A stretch of 6,584 nucleotides of DNA from Alphaproteobacteria bacterium (lineage in GTDB: Bacteria > Pseudomonadota > Alphaproteobacteria > Rhizobiales > Xanthobacteraceae). The notes beneath the pieces are model-generated. The model saw nothing but the letters and a program-made list of their open reading frames with translations. It was not told the DNA's origin and did no database searches. The stretch lies in the NCBI GenBank assembly GCA_005884855.1, contig VAZS01000025.1, positions 1 through 6,584 of the forward strand, in the 5' to 3' direction. Positions 1-6,584 of the stretch are shown piece after piece. The translations under genes and the position numbers were made by a program. Position 1 is the stretch's first letter, and every line of letters begins with the position of its first letter.

Positions 1-912
1 GCCAAATCACTGGAAGGCAAGTCGATCATCGTCACCGGCGCCGGGCGCGGTATCGGACGGGAGATCGCGCTGCTTTGCGCGGCGGAAGGCGCCAAGGTTG
101 TGGTCAATGACCCGGGCGTAGCCGCCGACGGATCGGGATCTAGCGCCTCGCCGGCCGAAGAAGTGGTTGAGGAAATCAAAAAGCGCGGCGGCACCGCGGT
201 TGCAAATTTCGAAAGCGTCGCGGAAGCAATTCCCGCCAGCAAGATCGTCAAGACGGCGGTCGACAGTTTCGGCAAGCTTGATGGCGTGGTGAACAATGCC
301 GGCATCCTGCGCGATGCAATTTTCCACCGCATGAGCATCGATGCATTCGAATCCGTGATCAAGGTGCACCTGATGGGTTCGTTCTATGTATCGCATGCCG
401 CCGCGCGGCTGTTCCGCGAACAGGAAAGCGGTTCATTTGTCCATTTCACCTCCACCTCCGGTCTGGTAGGCAATTTCGGCCAAGCCAATTATGCCGCCGC
501 AAAGCTCGGCATCGTCGGGCTGTCGAAATCGATCGCGCTCGACATGAACCGCTTCAATGTCCGCTCGAATTGCGTGTCGCCGTTCGCCTGGAGCCGCTTG
601 ATCGGGACTATTCCGACCGAAACGGAGGCTGAGAAAGAGCGCGTGGCGAAAATTCAACAGATGGGACCAGAAAAGATCGCGCCCGTGGTGGCGTACCTGC
701 TTAGCGAAGCCGGCAAGGATGTCACCGGGCAGATCTTCGCTGTGCGTATGAACGAGATTTTCCTGATGTGCCAGTCGCGCCCGTTACGCTCCGTGCATCG
801 CGGCGAAGGCTGGACGCCGCAGACGGTGGCGGACCACGCCATGCCGGCATTGAAGTCATCGTTCTACAAGCTGGACCGCTCGGCGGACGTCTTTAACTGG
901 GATGCAATTTAG
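1..912 (+). CDS. SDR-family oxidoreductase, MFE-2/17-beta-HSD4-like (putative 3-hydroxyacyl-CoA dehydrogenase), 5' edge-truncated
   Basis: The reading frame is open from base 1 to a TAG stop at 910-912 and encodes 303 residues. The first visible residues (AKSLEGK) look like residue 2 onward of a complete protein, so probably only the start codon is missing. Seen: the Rossmann nucleotide-binding motif TGAGRGIG (residues 12-19), a conserved VND strand end at 35-37, NNAG at 98-101 and the catalytic set Ser151, Tyr164 and Lys168 (YxxxK). The segments NNAGILRD, VHLMGSF and GNFGQANYAAAKLG closely match the dehydrogenase part of peroxisomal multifunctional enzyme 2. There a His takes the place of the usual SDR active-site Asn (VHL rather than VNL), which is family-typical. 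Asp37 at the end of the second strand suggests NAD preference. Known for the family: NAD-dependent oxidation of (3R)-hydroxyacyl-CoA in the cytoplasm. Inferred: a standalone bacterial relative acting on an acyl-CoA or related hydroxy compound; the substrate is uncertain. The C-terminal ~65 residues (GQIFAVRMNEIFLM onward) form an extension beyond the core fold. Confidence 0.93.
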   Translation, partial: AKSLEGKSIIVTGAGRGIGREIALLCAAEGAKVVVNDPGVAADGSGSSASPAEEVVEEIKKRGGTAVANFESVAEAIPASKIVKTAVDSFGKLDGVVNNAGILRDAIFHRMSIDAFESVIKVHLMGSFYVSHAAARLFREQESGSFVHFTSTSGLVGNFGQANYAAAKLGIVGLSKSIALDMNRFNVRSNCVSPFAWSRLIGTIPTETEAEKERVAKIQQMGPEKIAPVVAYLLSEAGKDVTGQIFAVRMNEIFLMCQSRPLRSVHRGEGWTPQTVADHAMPALKSSFYKLDRSADVFNWDAI

Positions 913-960
913 AGATTCAACTACTTTGCCCGGTTTATGCCGAATTGTGGGATCACGATC

Positions 961-985
961 TCCTCCCAACAAAAAAATGGGAGGA
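961..985 (+). promoter_or_regulatory. Perfect 8-bp hairpin that sequesters the Shine-Dalgarno of the SMP-30 gene
   Basis: Seen: the left arm TCCTCCCA (961-968) and right arm TGGGAGGA (978-985) are exact reverse complements, separated by an A-rich 9-base loop (ACAAAAAAA, 969-977). The right arm is itself the Shine-Dalgarno sequence of the gene starting at 992, so in the mRNA the stem would hide the ribosome binding site. Inferred: translation is limited unless the stem opens, through temperature, a protein, a small RNA, or ribosomes and RNA polymerase moving through. It lacks the intrinsic-terminator signature because no T-run follows the stem. Chance complementarity to a purine-rich site is the main alternative. 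Confidence 0.5.
979..985 (+). promoter_or_regulatory. Ribosome binding site that sets the SMP-30 gene start at 992
   Basis: GGGAGGA at 979-985 is a near-ideal Shine-Dalgarno sequence; its GGAGG core (980-984) lies 7 bases before the ATG at 992. This favours the 992 start over the upstream in-frame ATG at 902, which would overlap the end of the SDR gene and put about 30 unneeded residues before the Tat signal. Confidence 0.85.
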
Positions 986-991
986 AACCTT

Positions 992-1108
992 ATGACAACC
1001 CCGCTGACTTTTCCTGATAAAAATGAAGGTGTCGTCGACCGCCGCAGGCTGCTGAAGGCTGCGGCGGCACTGGCCGCGACAGGCGTGACGATGCACGCGG
1101 CTTCGGCA
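992..1108 (+). other. Twin-arginine (Tat) signal peptide of the SMP-30 protein
   Basis: Residues 1-39 show a polar N-region, the motif DRRRLLK at 16-22 (an Arg pair with the Leu-Leu-Lys that follows in Tat signals; Asp replaces the usual Ser/Thr), a moderately hydrophobic Ala-rich stretch at 23-38, and a signal peptidase I site ASA before Ala40. The mild hydrophobicity and Arg pair favour Tat over Sec export. The exact cleavage site is an estimate. Confidence 0.8.
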
Positions 1109-2149
1109 GCGACCGTAACGCCGTTCGGCCAAACGGGCGCCCTTACCCCGTCAACCGATCCGCTGCCATTGGGACCGCTGCCAGGGAGCCGCTATCCGGA
1201 TTCTCACCTGGAGTCTATGAAGCCCAAGGTTTCGTTCGGACCTAGCGATTTCCCGGCCTTCGCCGGCACCATGGCCGTTGAGCGCGTCGCGACGGGAATG
1301 CGCTGGGCCGAGGGCCCGGTCTACTTCGCGGCTGGGCGCTACGTGCTATTCAGCGATATTCCCAATAACCGCATCATGCGCTTTTCGGAGGATGACGGTC
1401 ACCTCAGCATATTCCGCCAACCGTCGATGAACTCGAACGGCAACACGATCGATCGGGAAGGACGCCTGATCACTTGCGAACACAGCGGCCGGCGGGTCAC
1501 CCGGACCGAGCTCGATGGCTCGATCACCATCATCGCCGACAAGTACAACGGCAAGAAGCTGAACTCGCCAAACGATGCGGTTGTTGCTGCGGATGGTTCG
1601 ATCTGGTTCACCGATCCCGTCTACGGCATCGGGGGTTTTTATGAAGGCCTCAAAGCAGAGCCTGAGCAGGAGAAGCACAACGTCTACCGAGTCGATCCGA
1701 AGTCCGGTGACGTCAAAGTTGTCGTCGATGATTTTGTGGAGCCCAATGGCCTTGCTTTCTCGCCAGACGAGAAGAAGCTCTACGTCTGCGACACCGGCTT
1801 CACCGACGGGCCGGACAAGCCGTCGCATATCCGCTCGTTCGATGTGGATCTCGGGGCCGGGAAAGTTTCGAACAGCAAAGTGTTTGCGGACATGCCCAAG
1901 CCGAGCATTACTGACGGGGTGCGTTGTGACACCGAGGGGCGCGTTTGGTGTTCGGTGGGTTGGGGCGATCCGAACGAGGACGGGGTGCGCTGCTACACCA
2001 AGGAAGGCGATCTACTCGGGAAGATCCACATACCGGAAACTGTCGCCAACCTGTGCTTCGGCGGTCAGCAACGAAACAGACTTTACATCTGCGGTTCGAG
2101 CTCGCTCTATGCAGTCTACACGAGTGTGCAGGGCGCCCTGAAGCCTTGA
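992..2149 (+). CDS. Tat-exported SMP-30/gluconolactonase/LRE-like protein
   Basis: This encodes 385 residues ending in TGA. Residues 1-39 form a twin-arginine signal peptide (see separate entry), followed by a Pro/Gly-rich linker to about residue 90 and then a six-bladed SMP-30-type beta-propeller. Four propeller positions match the family's metal-binding set: Glu107 in RWAEGPVY, Asn194 in NSPNDAV, Asn252 in EPNGLAFSPD and Asp308 in TDGVRCD. The repeated DG.IWFTDP and K.LYVCDTG strands are typical blades. Known for the family: metal-dependent hydrolysis of sugar lactones such as gluconolactone, with some members acting on other lactones or esters. Inferred: a folded, metal-loaded enzyme exported to the periplasm; the substrate cannot be read from sequence. 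It lies 79 bases after the SDR gene on the same strand with no clear terminator or promoter between, so co-transcription is plausible. Its start is preceded by a strong ribosome binding site inside a hairpin. No frameshift is seen. Confidence 0.9.
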   Translation: MTTPLTFPDKNEGVVDRRRLLKAAAALAATGVTMHAASAATVTPFGQTGALTPSTDPLPLGPLPGSRYPDSHLESMKPKVSFGPSDFPAFAGTMAVERVATGMRWAEGPVYFAAGRYVLFSDIPNNRIMRFSEDDGHLSIFRQPSMNSNGNTIDREGRLITCEHSGRRVTRTELDGSITIIADKYNGKKLNSPNDAVVAADGSIWFTDPVYGIGGFYEGLKAEPEQEKHNVYRVDPKSGDVKVVVDDFVEPNGLAFSPDEKKLYVCDTGFTDGPDKPSHIRSFDVDLGAGKVSNSKVFADMPKPSITDGVRCDTEGRVWCSVGWGDPNEDGVRCYTKEGDLLGKIHIPETVANLCFGGQQRNRLYICGSSSLYAVYTSVQGALKP

Positions 2150-2185
2150 TCAGCTCCGAGGCATCAACAGCGACTTGATGGCTCG

Positions 2186-2221
2186 TCAATGCGGGCTACC
2201 CTTTCAGGTAGCCCGCATTGA
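2186..2221. terminator. Perfect 15-bp inverted repeat between convergent genes, probable bidirectional terminator
   Basis: Seen: TCAATGCGGGCTACC at 2186-2200 and its exact reverse complement at 2207-2221, separated by the 6-base loop CTTTCA. It sits 36 bases after the SMP-30 stop and 19 bases after the ppc stop (on the other strand), so it could end both transcripts. The plus-strand flank (GCGTTGCTTCGTTTCC) is only loosely T-rich, and the minus-strand flank has no T-run. It may therefore act partly as an RNA-stabilising 3' hairpin or need Rho. Confidence 0.75.
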
Positions 2222-2240
2222 GCGTTGCTTCGTTTCCGCC

Positions 2241-5036
2241 TCACCCGCTGTTCCGCAGCCCGGCCGATATTCCATTGATAGTGAGCTGTATGCCGCGCAG
2301 CACTCGCTCATCGGGGTCTTGCGCACGGTGCTCCTTCAGGAGCTCCACCTGTACGTGGTTCAGCGGATCGAGATAAGGAAAGCGGTTGCGGATCGAGCGT
2401 TCCAGCAGCGGGTTGGCCTGCAATAGCCGCTCGTGCCCCATGATGTTCAAAAGCTTCTCGATCGAACTGTGCCATTCCCGGCGTATCCGTCCGAAGATAT
2501 TTTCGCGCAAGGCTTTGTCTGGGACCAGCTCGGCATAGCGTGAGGCGATCGCGATCGAGCTTTTCGCCAAAACCATATCCATGTTCGACAGCAGCGTGCG
2601 AAAGAACGGCCATTCGCGATAAAGCTCTCGCAGAAATGGCATCCCCTTGTCCGGATGCTTCGCAACCCAGGCTTCGACCGCGCTGCCGAAGCCGTACCAT
2701 CCAGGCAGCATCAGCCGGCATTGCGCCCAGCTGAACACCCACGGGATGGCGCGAAGGTCCTCGATCTCTCGCGTTTTCTTGCGCGAGGCCGGCCGACTGC
2801 CGATGTTCAGCGTGGCGATTTCCGTGATCACGGTGGAAGCCCAGAAATAATCCGCGAAACCCTCGGTCTCATAGACCAACCCGCGATAGGCTTTGAAGGC
2901 CAAGGCGGACAACTCGTCCATCGCCTCCAGATACTCCCTCGCCGGCGCGCTTCGCCTCGGCTGCAGCAGGCTCGCTTCAAGAGTGGCCGCCGCGAGGATT
3001 TCCAGATTATTCCGGCCTACCTCGGCATTGGAATATTTGCTGGAGATAATTTCGCCCTGCTCCGTAATCCTGATCTGTCCGTTCACCGCCCCTCCGGGCT
3101 GCGCGACAATCGCGTCATAGCTCGGCCCTCCGCCGCGCCCGACCGAGCCGCCGCGGCCATGAAACAACCGCAAGCGCACGTGGTGGCGCGCGAACACTTC
3201 GACCAGTCCGATTTCGGCCTTGTACAGCTCCCATCCGGAAGTGACGAAGCCGCCATCCTTGTTGCTGTCGGAATAGCCGAGCATCACTTCCTGAATAGCG
3301 GCCCGGCTGTCGACCAATCTGCGGTATTCGTGCAGCGACAACAGCCTGTCCATGATGCCGGCCGACGCCTGCAAGTCCTCGATCGTCTCGAACAGGGGCA
3401 CAATGTTGATCGCGCTTCGCCCGGAGGGAGTGACGAGGCCGACTTCCTTCAGCAGCAAAGCGACCTCAAGCATGTCCGAGATGCCCTTGCACATCGAGAT
3501 GATGCATTGTGGGATCACGTCGGCGCCGAATTTGGCGTGCGCTTCGGCGGCCGCACGGAACACCGCAAGTTCTCCTAGCGTCTCCTCACTGTATTTCACG
3601 AAGGACGAGATCAGAGGCCGGGCATTGCCCAGTTCGCTGGCGAGAAGCGTGATCCGCGCCTCTTCAGTCAACGCCAGATAGGACATACCCGGTGTCGCGG
3701 CGTCGATCAGCTCCGCGACAGTTCGTTCGTGCACGGCCGAATTCTGCCGCATGTCAAGACGCGCCAGATGAAAGCCGAAGCAATCCACGGCGCGTCGAAG
3801 TAACCGCAGCCGTCCGCGCGCGATTACGCGCGAATTGTTTGATATCAGCGAACGGTGGAGCGTATCGAGATCCGCTTTGAACTCACTGACATCGGCGTAA
3901 GCCGCGGCTTGACCGACCGGCGCGCGGGTGGTTTCGACGTCGAGCCTGACGGCGGTGGCGGTGAGCCGGGCATAGATGCCGGACACCGCCAGCCGGTACG
4001 GCTCGCCGCTTCGATGCGGTGAGGTGTCGGGCGATCGTTCGGCAAGCGCGCGCAAATCCTCCGAGACATCGGCCAGATGCGCCGCGAGCGACAGTTCGGC
4101 TCCGAGCGCGTGCAGTTCCTCAAGATAATACCGCAGTACGCGGCTGGACTGCATCTTCAGCGTCCCGCGCATCACCTCTGCCGTGACAAAGGGGTTGCCG
4201 TCGCGATCGCCACCGATCCAGCTTCCCATCTTCAGGAAAGAGGCCAGCTCTTCCTGCGCGCCGTCCGCCTCGTTCAGCCGATCCTCAAGCACGCAATGCA
4301 GCCGTGGCACCTCGTGCATCAAGGTGTAATCGTAAAACGACAACCCGTTCGAGACCTCGTCAAAAACCGTGAGCTTGGTACGGCGCAGCAGATTGGTCTG
4401 CCACAAGGTCAGCACCTCGCGGCGCAACTCTTCGTCGCTGGCCGCCAATTCTTCCGGCGTAAGCTGAACTCGCTCGCGTTGAGCCAACAGCGCCGCGATT
4501 TCCATCTCCCGATCGATGGTGCTTTTGCGGCGAACTTCGGTGGGATGCGCAGTCAGCACCGGGCTGACCAGGGCAGCTGCAAAGAAACGGCGCAGATCGG
4601 CAGCGCTCAATCCTGCCGAGCGCGCATGCGACAGCGTCAGGGCCAGTGTCCCCACGGCAGGGGGTCCGTCGACAGCAGCGCGAGCCCGCATTTGGCGGAT
4701 GTTGTTCTGGTCTTCAGCGATATTGGCGAGGTGCGAGAAATAGCTGAAAGCGCGCACGATAAGCACGGTTTCGCCGGTCGACATGCTGTCGAGGATGGTT
4801 TCGAGTTCGCGCCGGGCAGGCCTGTCGTCATCCCGGTGAAACCTGATCGAGGTCTGGCGGATTCGCTCCACCAGGTCGAACACGTCGTCGCCTTCCTGGT
4901 CACGCACGGTGTCGCCGAGGATTCGTCCGAGCAGCCGGATGTCATTCCTCAGCCGGGCGTCTTCTTCAAGCGCCAGGGCTTCTTCGGCGCGATTAGGCCG
5001 CAGCTCGGGGTCGGAAGGCATGATCTGGGACGACAT
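2241..5036 (-). CDS. ppc: Phosphoenolpyruvate carboxylase
   Basis: This encodes 931 residues, the normal bacterial length (E. coli 883). It catalyses PEP + bicarbonate to oxaloacetate + phosphate, a cytoplasmic, Mg-dependent reaction that refills the TCA cycle. Seen in order: TAHPTEVRR at 162-170 with catalytic His164 (E. coli His138); [12 protein letters not shown] at 271-282; YSDSNKDGG at 588-596 with Lys593 (Lys546); [14 protein letters not shown] at 625-638 with His626, Arg628 and Arg634 (His579, Arg581, Arg587); TEQGE at 658-662; LNIGSRP at 743-749; [11 protein letters not shown] at 762-772; and the C-terminal GLRNSG. The aspartate-inhibitor residues of the E. coli enzyme are kept: Arg634, Lys825 (Lys773), Arg885 (Arg832) and Asn929 (Asn881). 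Feedback inhibition by aspartate is therefore inferred. I chose the ATG at 5036 ([10 protein letters not shown]) because GGAG lies 9 bases before it. The frame could begin at 5183, but that would add 49 residues unlike the family and overlap the upstream gene. It is convergent with the SMP-30 gene and downstream of the acyl-CoA synthetase gene on the same strand. Confidence 0.98.
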   Translation of the reverse strand: MSSQIMPSDPELRPNRAEEALALEEDARLRNDIRLLGRILGDTVRDQEGDDVFDLVERIRQTSIRFHRDDDRPARRELETILDSMSTGETVLIVRAFSYFSHLANIAEDQNNIRQMRARAAVDGPPAVGTLALTLSHARSAGLSAADLRRFFAAALVSPVLTAHPTEVRRKSTIDREMEIAALLAQRERVQLTPEELAASDEELRREVLTLWQTNLLRRTKLTVFDEVSNGLSFYDYTLMHEVPRLHCVLEDRLNEADGAQEELASFLKMGSWIGGDRDGNPFVTAEVMRGTLKMQSSRVLRYYLEELHALGAELSLAAHLADVSEDLRALAERSPDTSPHRSGEPYRLAVSGIYARLTATAVRLDVETTRAPVGQAAAYADVSEFKADLDTLHRSLISNNSRVIARGRLRLLRRAVDCFGFHLARLDMRQNSAVHERTVAELIDAATPGMSYLALTEEARITLLASELGNARPLISSFVKYSEETLGELAVFRAAAEAHAKFGADVIPQCIISMCKGISDMLEVALLLKEVGLVTPSGRSAINIVPLFETIEDLQASAGIMDRLLSLHEYRRLVDSRAAIQEVMLGYSDSNKDGGFVTSGWELYKAEIGLVEVFARHHVRLRLFHGRGGSVGRGGGPSYDAIVAQPGGAVNGQIRITEQGEIISSKYSNAEVGRNNLEILAAATLEASLLQPRRSAPAREYLEAMDELSALAFKAYRGLVYETEGFADYFWASTVITEIATLNIGSRPASRKKTREIEDLRAIPWVFSWAQCRLMLPGWYGFGSAVEAWVAKHPDKGMPFLRELYREWPFFRTLLSNMDMVLAKSSIAIASRYAELVPDKALRENIFGRIRREWHSSIEKLLNIMGHERLLQANPLLERSIRNRFPYLDPLNHVQVELLKEHRAQDPDERVLRGIQLTINGISAGLRNSG

Positions 5037-5045
5037 GGTGAGATG

Positions 5046-5049
5046 CTCC
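5046..5049 (-). promoter_or_regulatory. Ribosome binding site of ppc
   Basis: On the minus strand GGAG is followed by 9 bases and then the ATG at 5036. No comparable site precedes the internal ATG 15 bases downstream (MPSDP), so the MSSQ start is preferred. Confidence 0.6.
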
Positions 5050-5079
5050 AGAAGTTTGCCCGGCAAGTCTTGGGTCGCA

Positions 5080-5108
5080 ATTTTTTGAGGCCGACGCAAG
5101 GCCAACAA
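5080..5108 (-). promoter_or_regulatory. Weak candidate promoter for ppc
   Basis: In the 119-bp gap before ppc the minus strand reads TTGTTG (5108-5103), 17 bases, then AAAAAT (5085-5080). This matches 3 of 6 and 4 of 6 bases of the sigma-70 hexamers at ideal spacing. It is the best placement I found by eye, but alphaproteobacterial promoters are poorly recognised this way. Transcription of ppc from the upstream acyl-CoA synthetase gene remains possible, since no clear terminator lies in the gap. Confidence 0.2.
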
Positions 5109-5155
5109 AAAGTGATTTACTTCGCCCTGCTCGCGAGCGACCTGGCCGTGGCGCT

Positions 5156-6584
5156 CTAAATCCGCCGCCCGGCGCGCTGCCAATACGGATCGCGCAGGAC
5201 GCGCTTGAAGATCTTTCCGGAATCCTCACGCGGCAAATTTTTCATGATTTCCATGTGCTTCGGCACCTTGTAATCGGCCAGCGATGTCTTCAGGTGCGCG
5301 CGGATTACAGCGATGTCGAGCGTCTCGCCGGGTTGCGGCTCTACCACCGCCATCAGCGCCTCGCCAAATTCATCATCGGGAATGCCGAATACGGCGCAAT
5401 CGTGCACGCCCGCGACCGCGTGCAGCGCCGCCTCGATTTCGGCCGGATAGATATTGACACCGCCCGAGATCACCATGTCGCGCTTGCGATCGCAGATGAA
5501 GACATAACCGTCCTCGTCGATATAGCCGACGTCGCCCGAGGTGATAAAACCATCGTGCTCGATCTCGGCCCGCTTCTCCGGCTTGTTGTGATAGGTGAAG
5601 TCCGGAGCATCAGCGATCCGCGAATAGATCTCCCCGATCTCGCCTTGGGGCAGCACGCTTCCATCCTCGCCGAGGAAGCGAAGCTCCGCGCCCGGCGCAA
5701 TCTTGCCGACCGTGCCAGGCTTCTTCAACGCATCTTCCGAATTGGCGAACGTGACCGCGCCAGATTCGGTGCTGCCGTAGAATTCATAGATCACCGGTCC
5801 CCACCATTGGATCATCGCTCGCTTGACGTCAGCCGGGCACGGTGCCGCGGCGTGGATCACATGGCGCAACGAGGAGGTGTCGTACTTCCTGCGTACCTCT
5901 TCCGGCAGCTTCGTCAACCGGATGAACATGGTCGGAACCATGAAGATGGTGTCGATTTTCTCGGCCTCGACAAGCCGCAAGAATTCCTCCGGCTCGAACC
6001 GCGGCATCAGTACCAGCGCGCCGCCGAGACGGCCGGAGCGCAAACCGAACGAGTTCGGAGCTGAATGATATAGCGGTCCCGGCAACAGCGCTCGCGCTCC
6101 CGGCTTGAGCCCATAGATCATGCCGCGCATCCTCTCCGAGGAGGCGATTTGCTCGGGCGTCGGCGCATGGCGCCGAACCCCTTTGGGATGCCCCGTCGTC
6201 CCTGAGGTGTAGATCATGTTCTGTGGCTGCGGCCGTAACGTGCCATCATAGGGCCGCTGTTGTTCGAGCCAGGACTCAACATCGATTGCGAAATTCGGTG
6301 TGGCGAGATGATCCGGGTCGATCCTGTAATTGGAAATGATTTCGGGCGGGGTCGGCACGCTCAGCACAGTCACGCCGGCGGGGACCACCTCGCGAAGCTG
6401 ATGCAGCATGTCGGCATGGCCGATCAGAACACGGGTGCCGGAATCTTCGAGGATGTAATTGATTTCCTCCGGCTTGAAATGCCAATTGACCGGCACCGCG
6501 TAGGCGCCGAGCTGCATCGCGGCATAGGCCGCCTCGACGAACGCGATGTCATTGCGCATGAGGATGCAGACGCTGTCGCCCTGC
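5156..6584 (-). CDS. Acyl-CoA synthetase (AMP-forming, ANL superfamily), N-terminus beyond the window
   Basis: The frame runs from the right edge of the window (first visible residues [12 protein letters not shown]) to a TAG stop at 5156-5158, giving 475 residues. Family members are about 510-550 long, so roughly 40-60 N-terminal residues are missing; the ATG at 6559 is internal. The enzyme activates a carboxylic acid with ATP to an acyl-adenylate, then forms the CoA thioester, in the cytoplasm or at the membrane. Seen (numbered from the first whole codon): the phosphate-binding loop [11 protein letters not shown] at 125-135; YGSTE at 269-273; Asp351 in TSGDVGYID, which binds the ribose of ATP; the domain hinge DRKRD at 365-369; GGVNIYP at 374-380; and the C-terminal catalytic Lys457 in EDSGKIFKR. 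All core ANL motifs are intact, so it should be active. It resembles fatty-acid or aromatic-acid CoA ligases of the FadD/caiC-like type found in alphaproteobacteria. Chain length or substrate cannot be judged. It lies 119 bases upstream of ppc on the same strand. Confidence 0.93.
   Translation of the reverse strand, partial: QGDSVCILMRNDIAFVEAAYAAMQLGAYAVPVNWHFKPEEINYILEDSGTRVLIGHADMLHQLREVVPAGVTVLSVPTPPEIISNYRIDPDHLATPNFAIDVESWLEQQRPYDGTLRPQPQNMIYTSGTTGHPKGVRRHAPTPEQIASSERMRGMIYGLKPGARALLPGPLYHSAPNSFGLRSGRLGGALVLMPRFEPEEFLRLVEAEKIDTIFMVPTMFIRLTKLPEEVRRKYDTSSLRHVIHAAAPCPADVKRAMIQWWGPVIYEFYGSTESGAVTFANSEDALKKPGTVGKIAPGAELRFLGEDGSVLPQGEIGEIYSRIADAPDFTYHNKPEKRAEIEHDGFITSGDVGYIDEDGYVFICDRKRDMVISGGVNIYPAEIEAALHAVAGVHDCAVFGIPDDEFGEALMAVVEPQPGETLDIAVIRAHLKTSLADYKVPKHMEIMKNLPREDSGKIFKRVLRDPYWQRAGRRI

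Noticed and set aside
902..991. Upstream in-frame ATG at 902 as start of the SMP-30 gene
   Set aside because: It overlaps the SDR stop, lacks a ribosome binding site and would push the Tat signal 30 residues inward. The ATG at 992 has an ideal Shine-Dalgarno.
2655..3578. 307-codon open frame on the plus strand opposite ppc
   Set aside because: Same reason: a shadow of ppc codon usage, low-complexity Arg/Gln/Asp-rich composition and no recognisable domain.
5081..5112. GGCC-centred inverted repeat flanked by T and A tracts in the ppc leader, considered as a terminator for the synthetase gene
   Set aside because: Only four GC pairs close the loop, an internal mismatch follows and no T-run comes after it on the transcribed strand.
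5129..5138. 10-bp palindrome GCTCGCGAGC in the ppc leader
   Set aside because: Too short to stand out in GC-rich DNA, it has no loop for an RNA hairpin and I know no regulator with this site.
4077..5159. Long open frame (360 codons) on the plus strand opposite ppc
   Set aside because: It lies antisense to well-supported ppc coding sequence, matches no family I know, and long antisense frames are expected in GC-rich genes. No ribosome binding site supports it.
5037..5183. Extended ppc start at 5183
   Set aside because: The added 49 residues read through the intergenic gap into the 3' end of the synthetase gene and do not look like a PEP carboxylase N-terminus.
5255..6064. 269-codon open frame on the plus strand opposite the acyl-CoA synthetase
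   Set aside because: Shadow of the synthetase gene, which carries all ANL motifs in the other strand.

Overview
The window looks like an ordinary chromosomal segment of a GC-rich alphaproteobacterium, most likely from the Bradyrhizobium/Rhodopseudomonas group (Nitrobacteraceae). This is a judgement from protein style: the N-terminus of the PEP carboxylase, the C-terminal extension of the SDR enzyme and the Tat-exported SMP-30 protein all resemble proteins I know from that group. No search was run. I see no rRNA, tRNA, CRISPR array, insertion sequence, phage gene or attachment site.

Layout. (1) Bases 1-912, plus strand: a short-chain dehydrogenase/reductase of the MFE-2/17-beta-HSD4 (3-hydroxyacyl-CoA dehydrogenase) type, cut by the window edge probably at its start codon only. 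(2) Bases 913-991: a short gap whose last part holds a perfect 8-bp hairpin that buries the next gene's Shine-Dalgarno sequence. (3) Bases 992-2149, plus strand: a Tat-exported SMP-30/gluconolactonase-like protein. (4) Bases 2150-2240: a convergent intergenic gap with a perfect 15-bp inverted repeat, probably the shared transcript end. (5) Bases 2241-5036, minus strand: a complete phosphoenolpyruvate carboxylase gene (ppc, 931 aa). (6) Bases 5037-5155: a 119-bp ppc leader with a ribosome binding site and only a weak promoter candidate. (7) Bases 5156-6584, minus strand: the C-terminal 475 residues of an acyl-CoA synthetase (ANL superfamily) whose N-terminus lies beyond the right edge.

How the genes relate. 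The SDR enzyme and the acyl-CoA synthetase both fit acyl-CoA (beta-oxidation-like) metabolism, but they are on opposite strands and separated by two other genes, so a joint pathway is only inferred. The SMP-30 protein is probably periplasmic and may open a lactone; it may share a transcript with the SDR gene. PEP carboxylase is the anaplerotic enzyme that refills oxaloacetate, and it keeps the residues for aspartate feedback inhibition. All genes appear intact apart from edge truncation. I found no evidence for a new multi-gene system. The most interesting signal is the Shine-Dalgarno-sequestering hairpin at 961-985.
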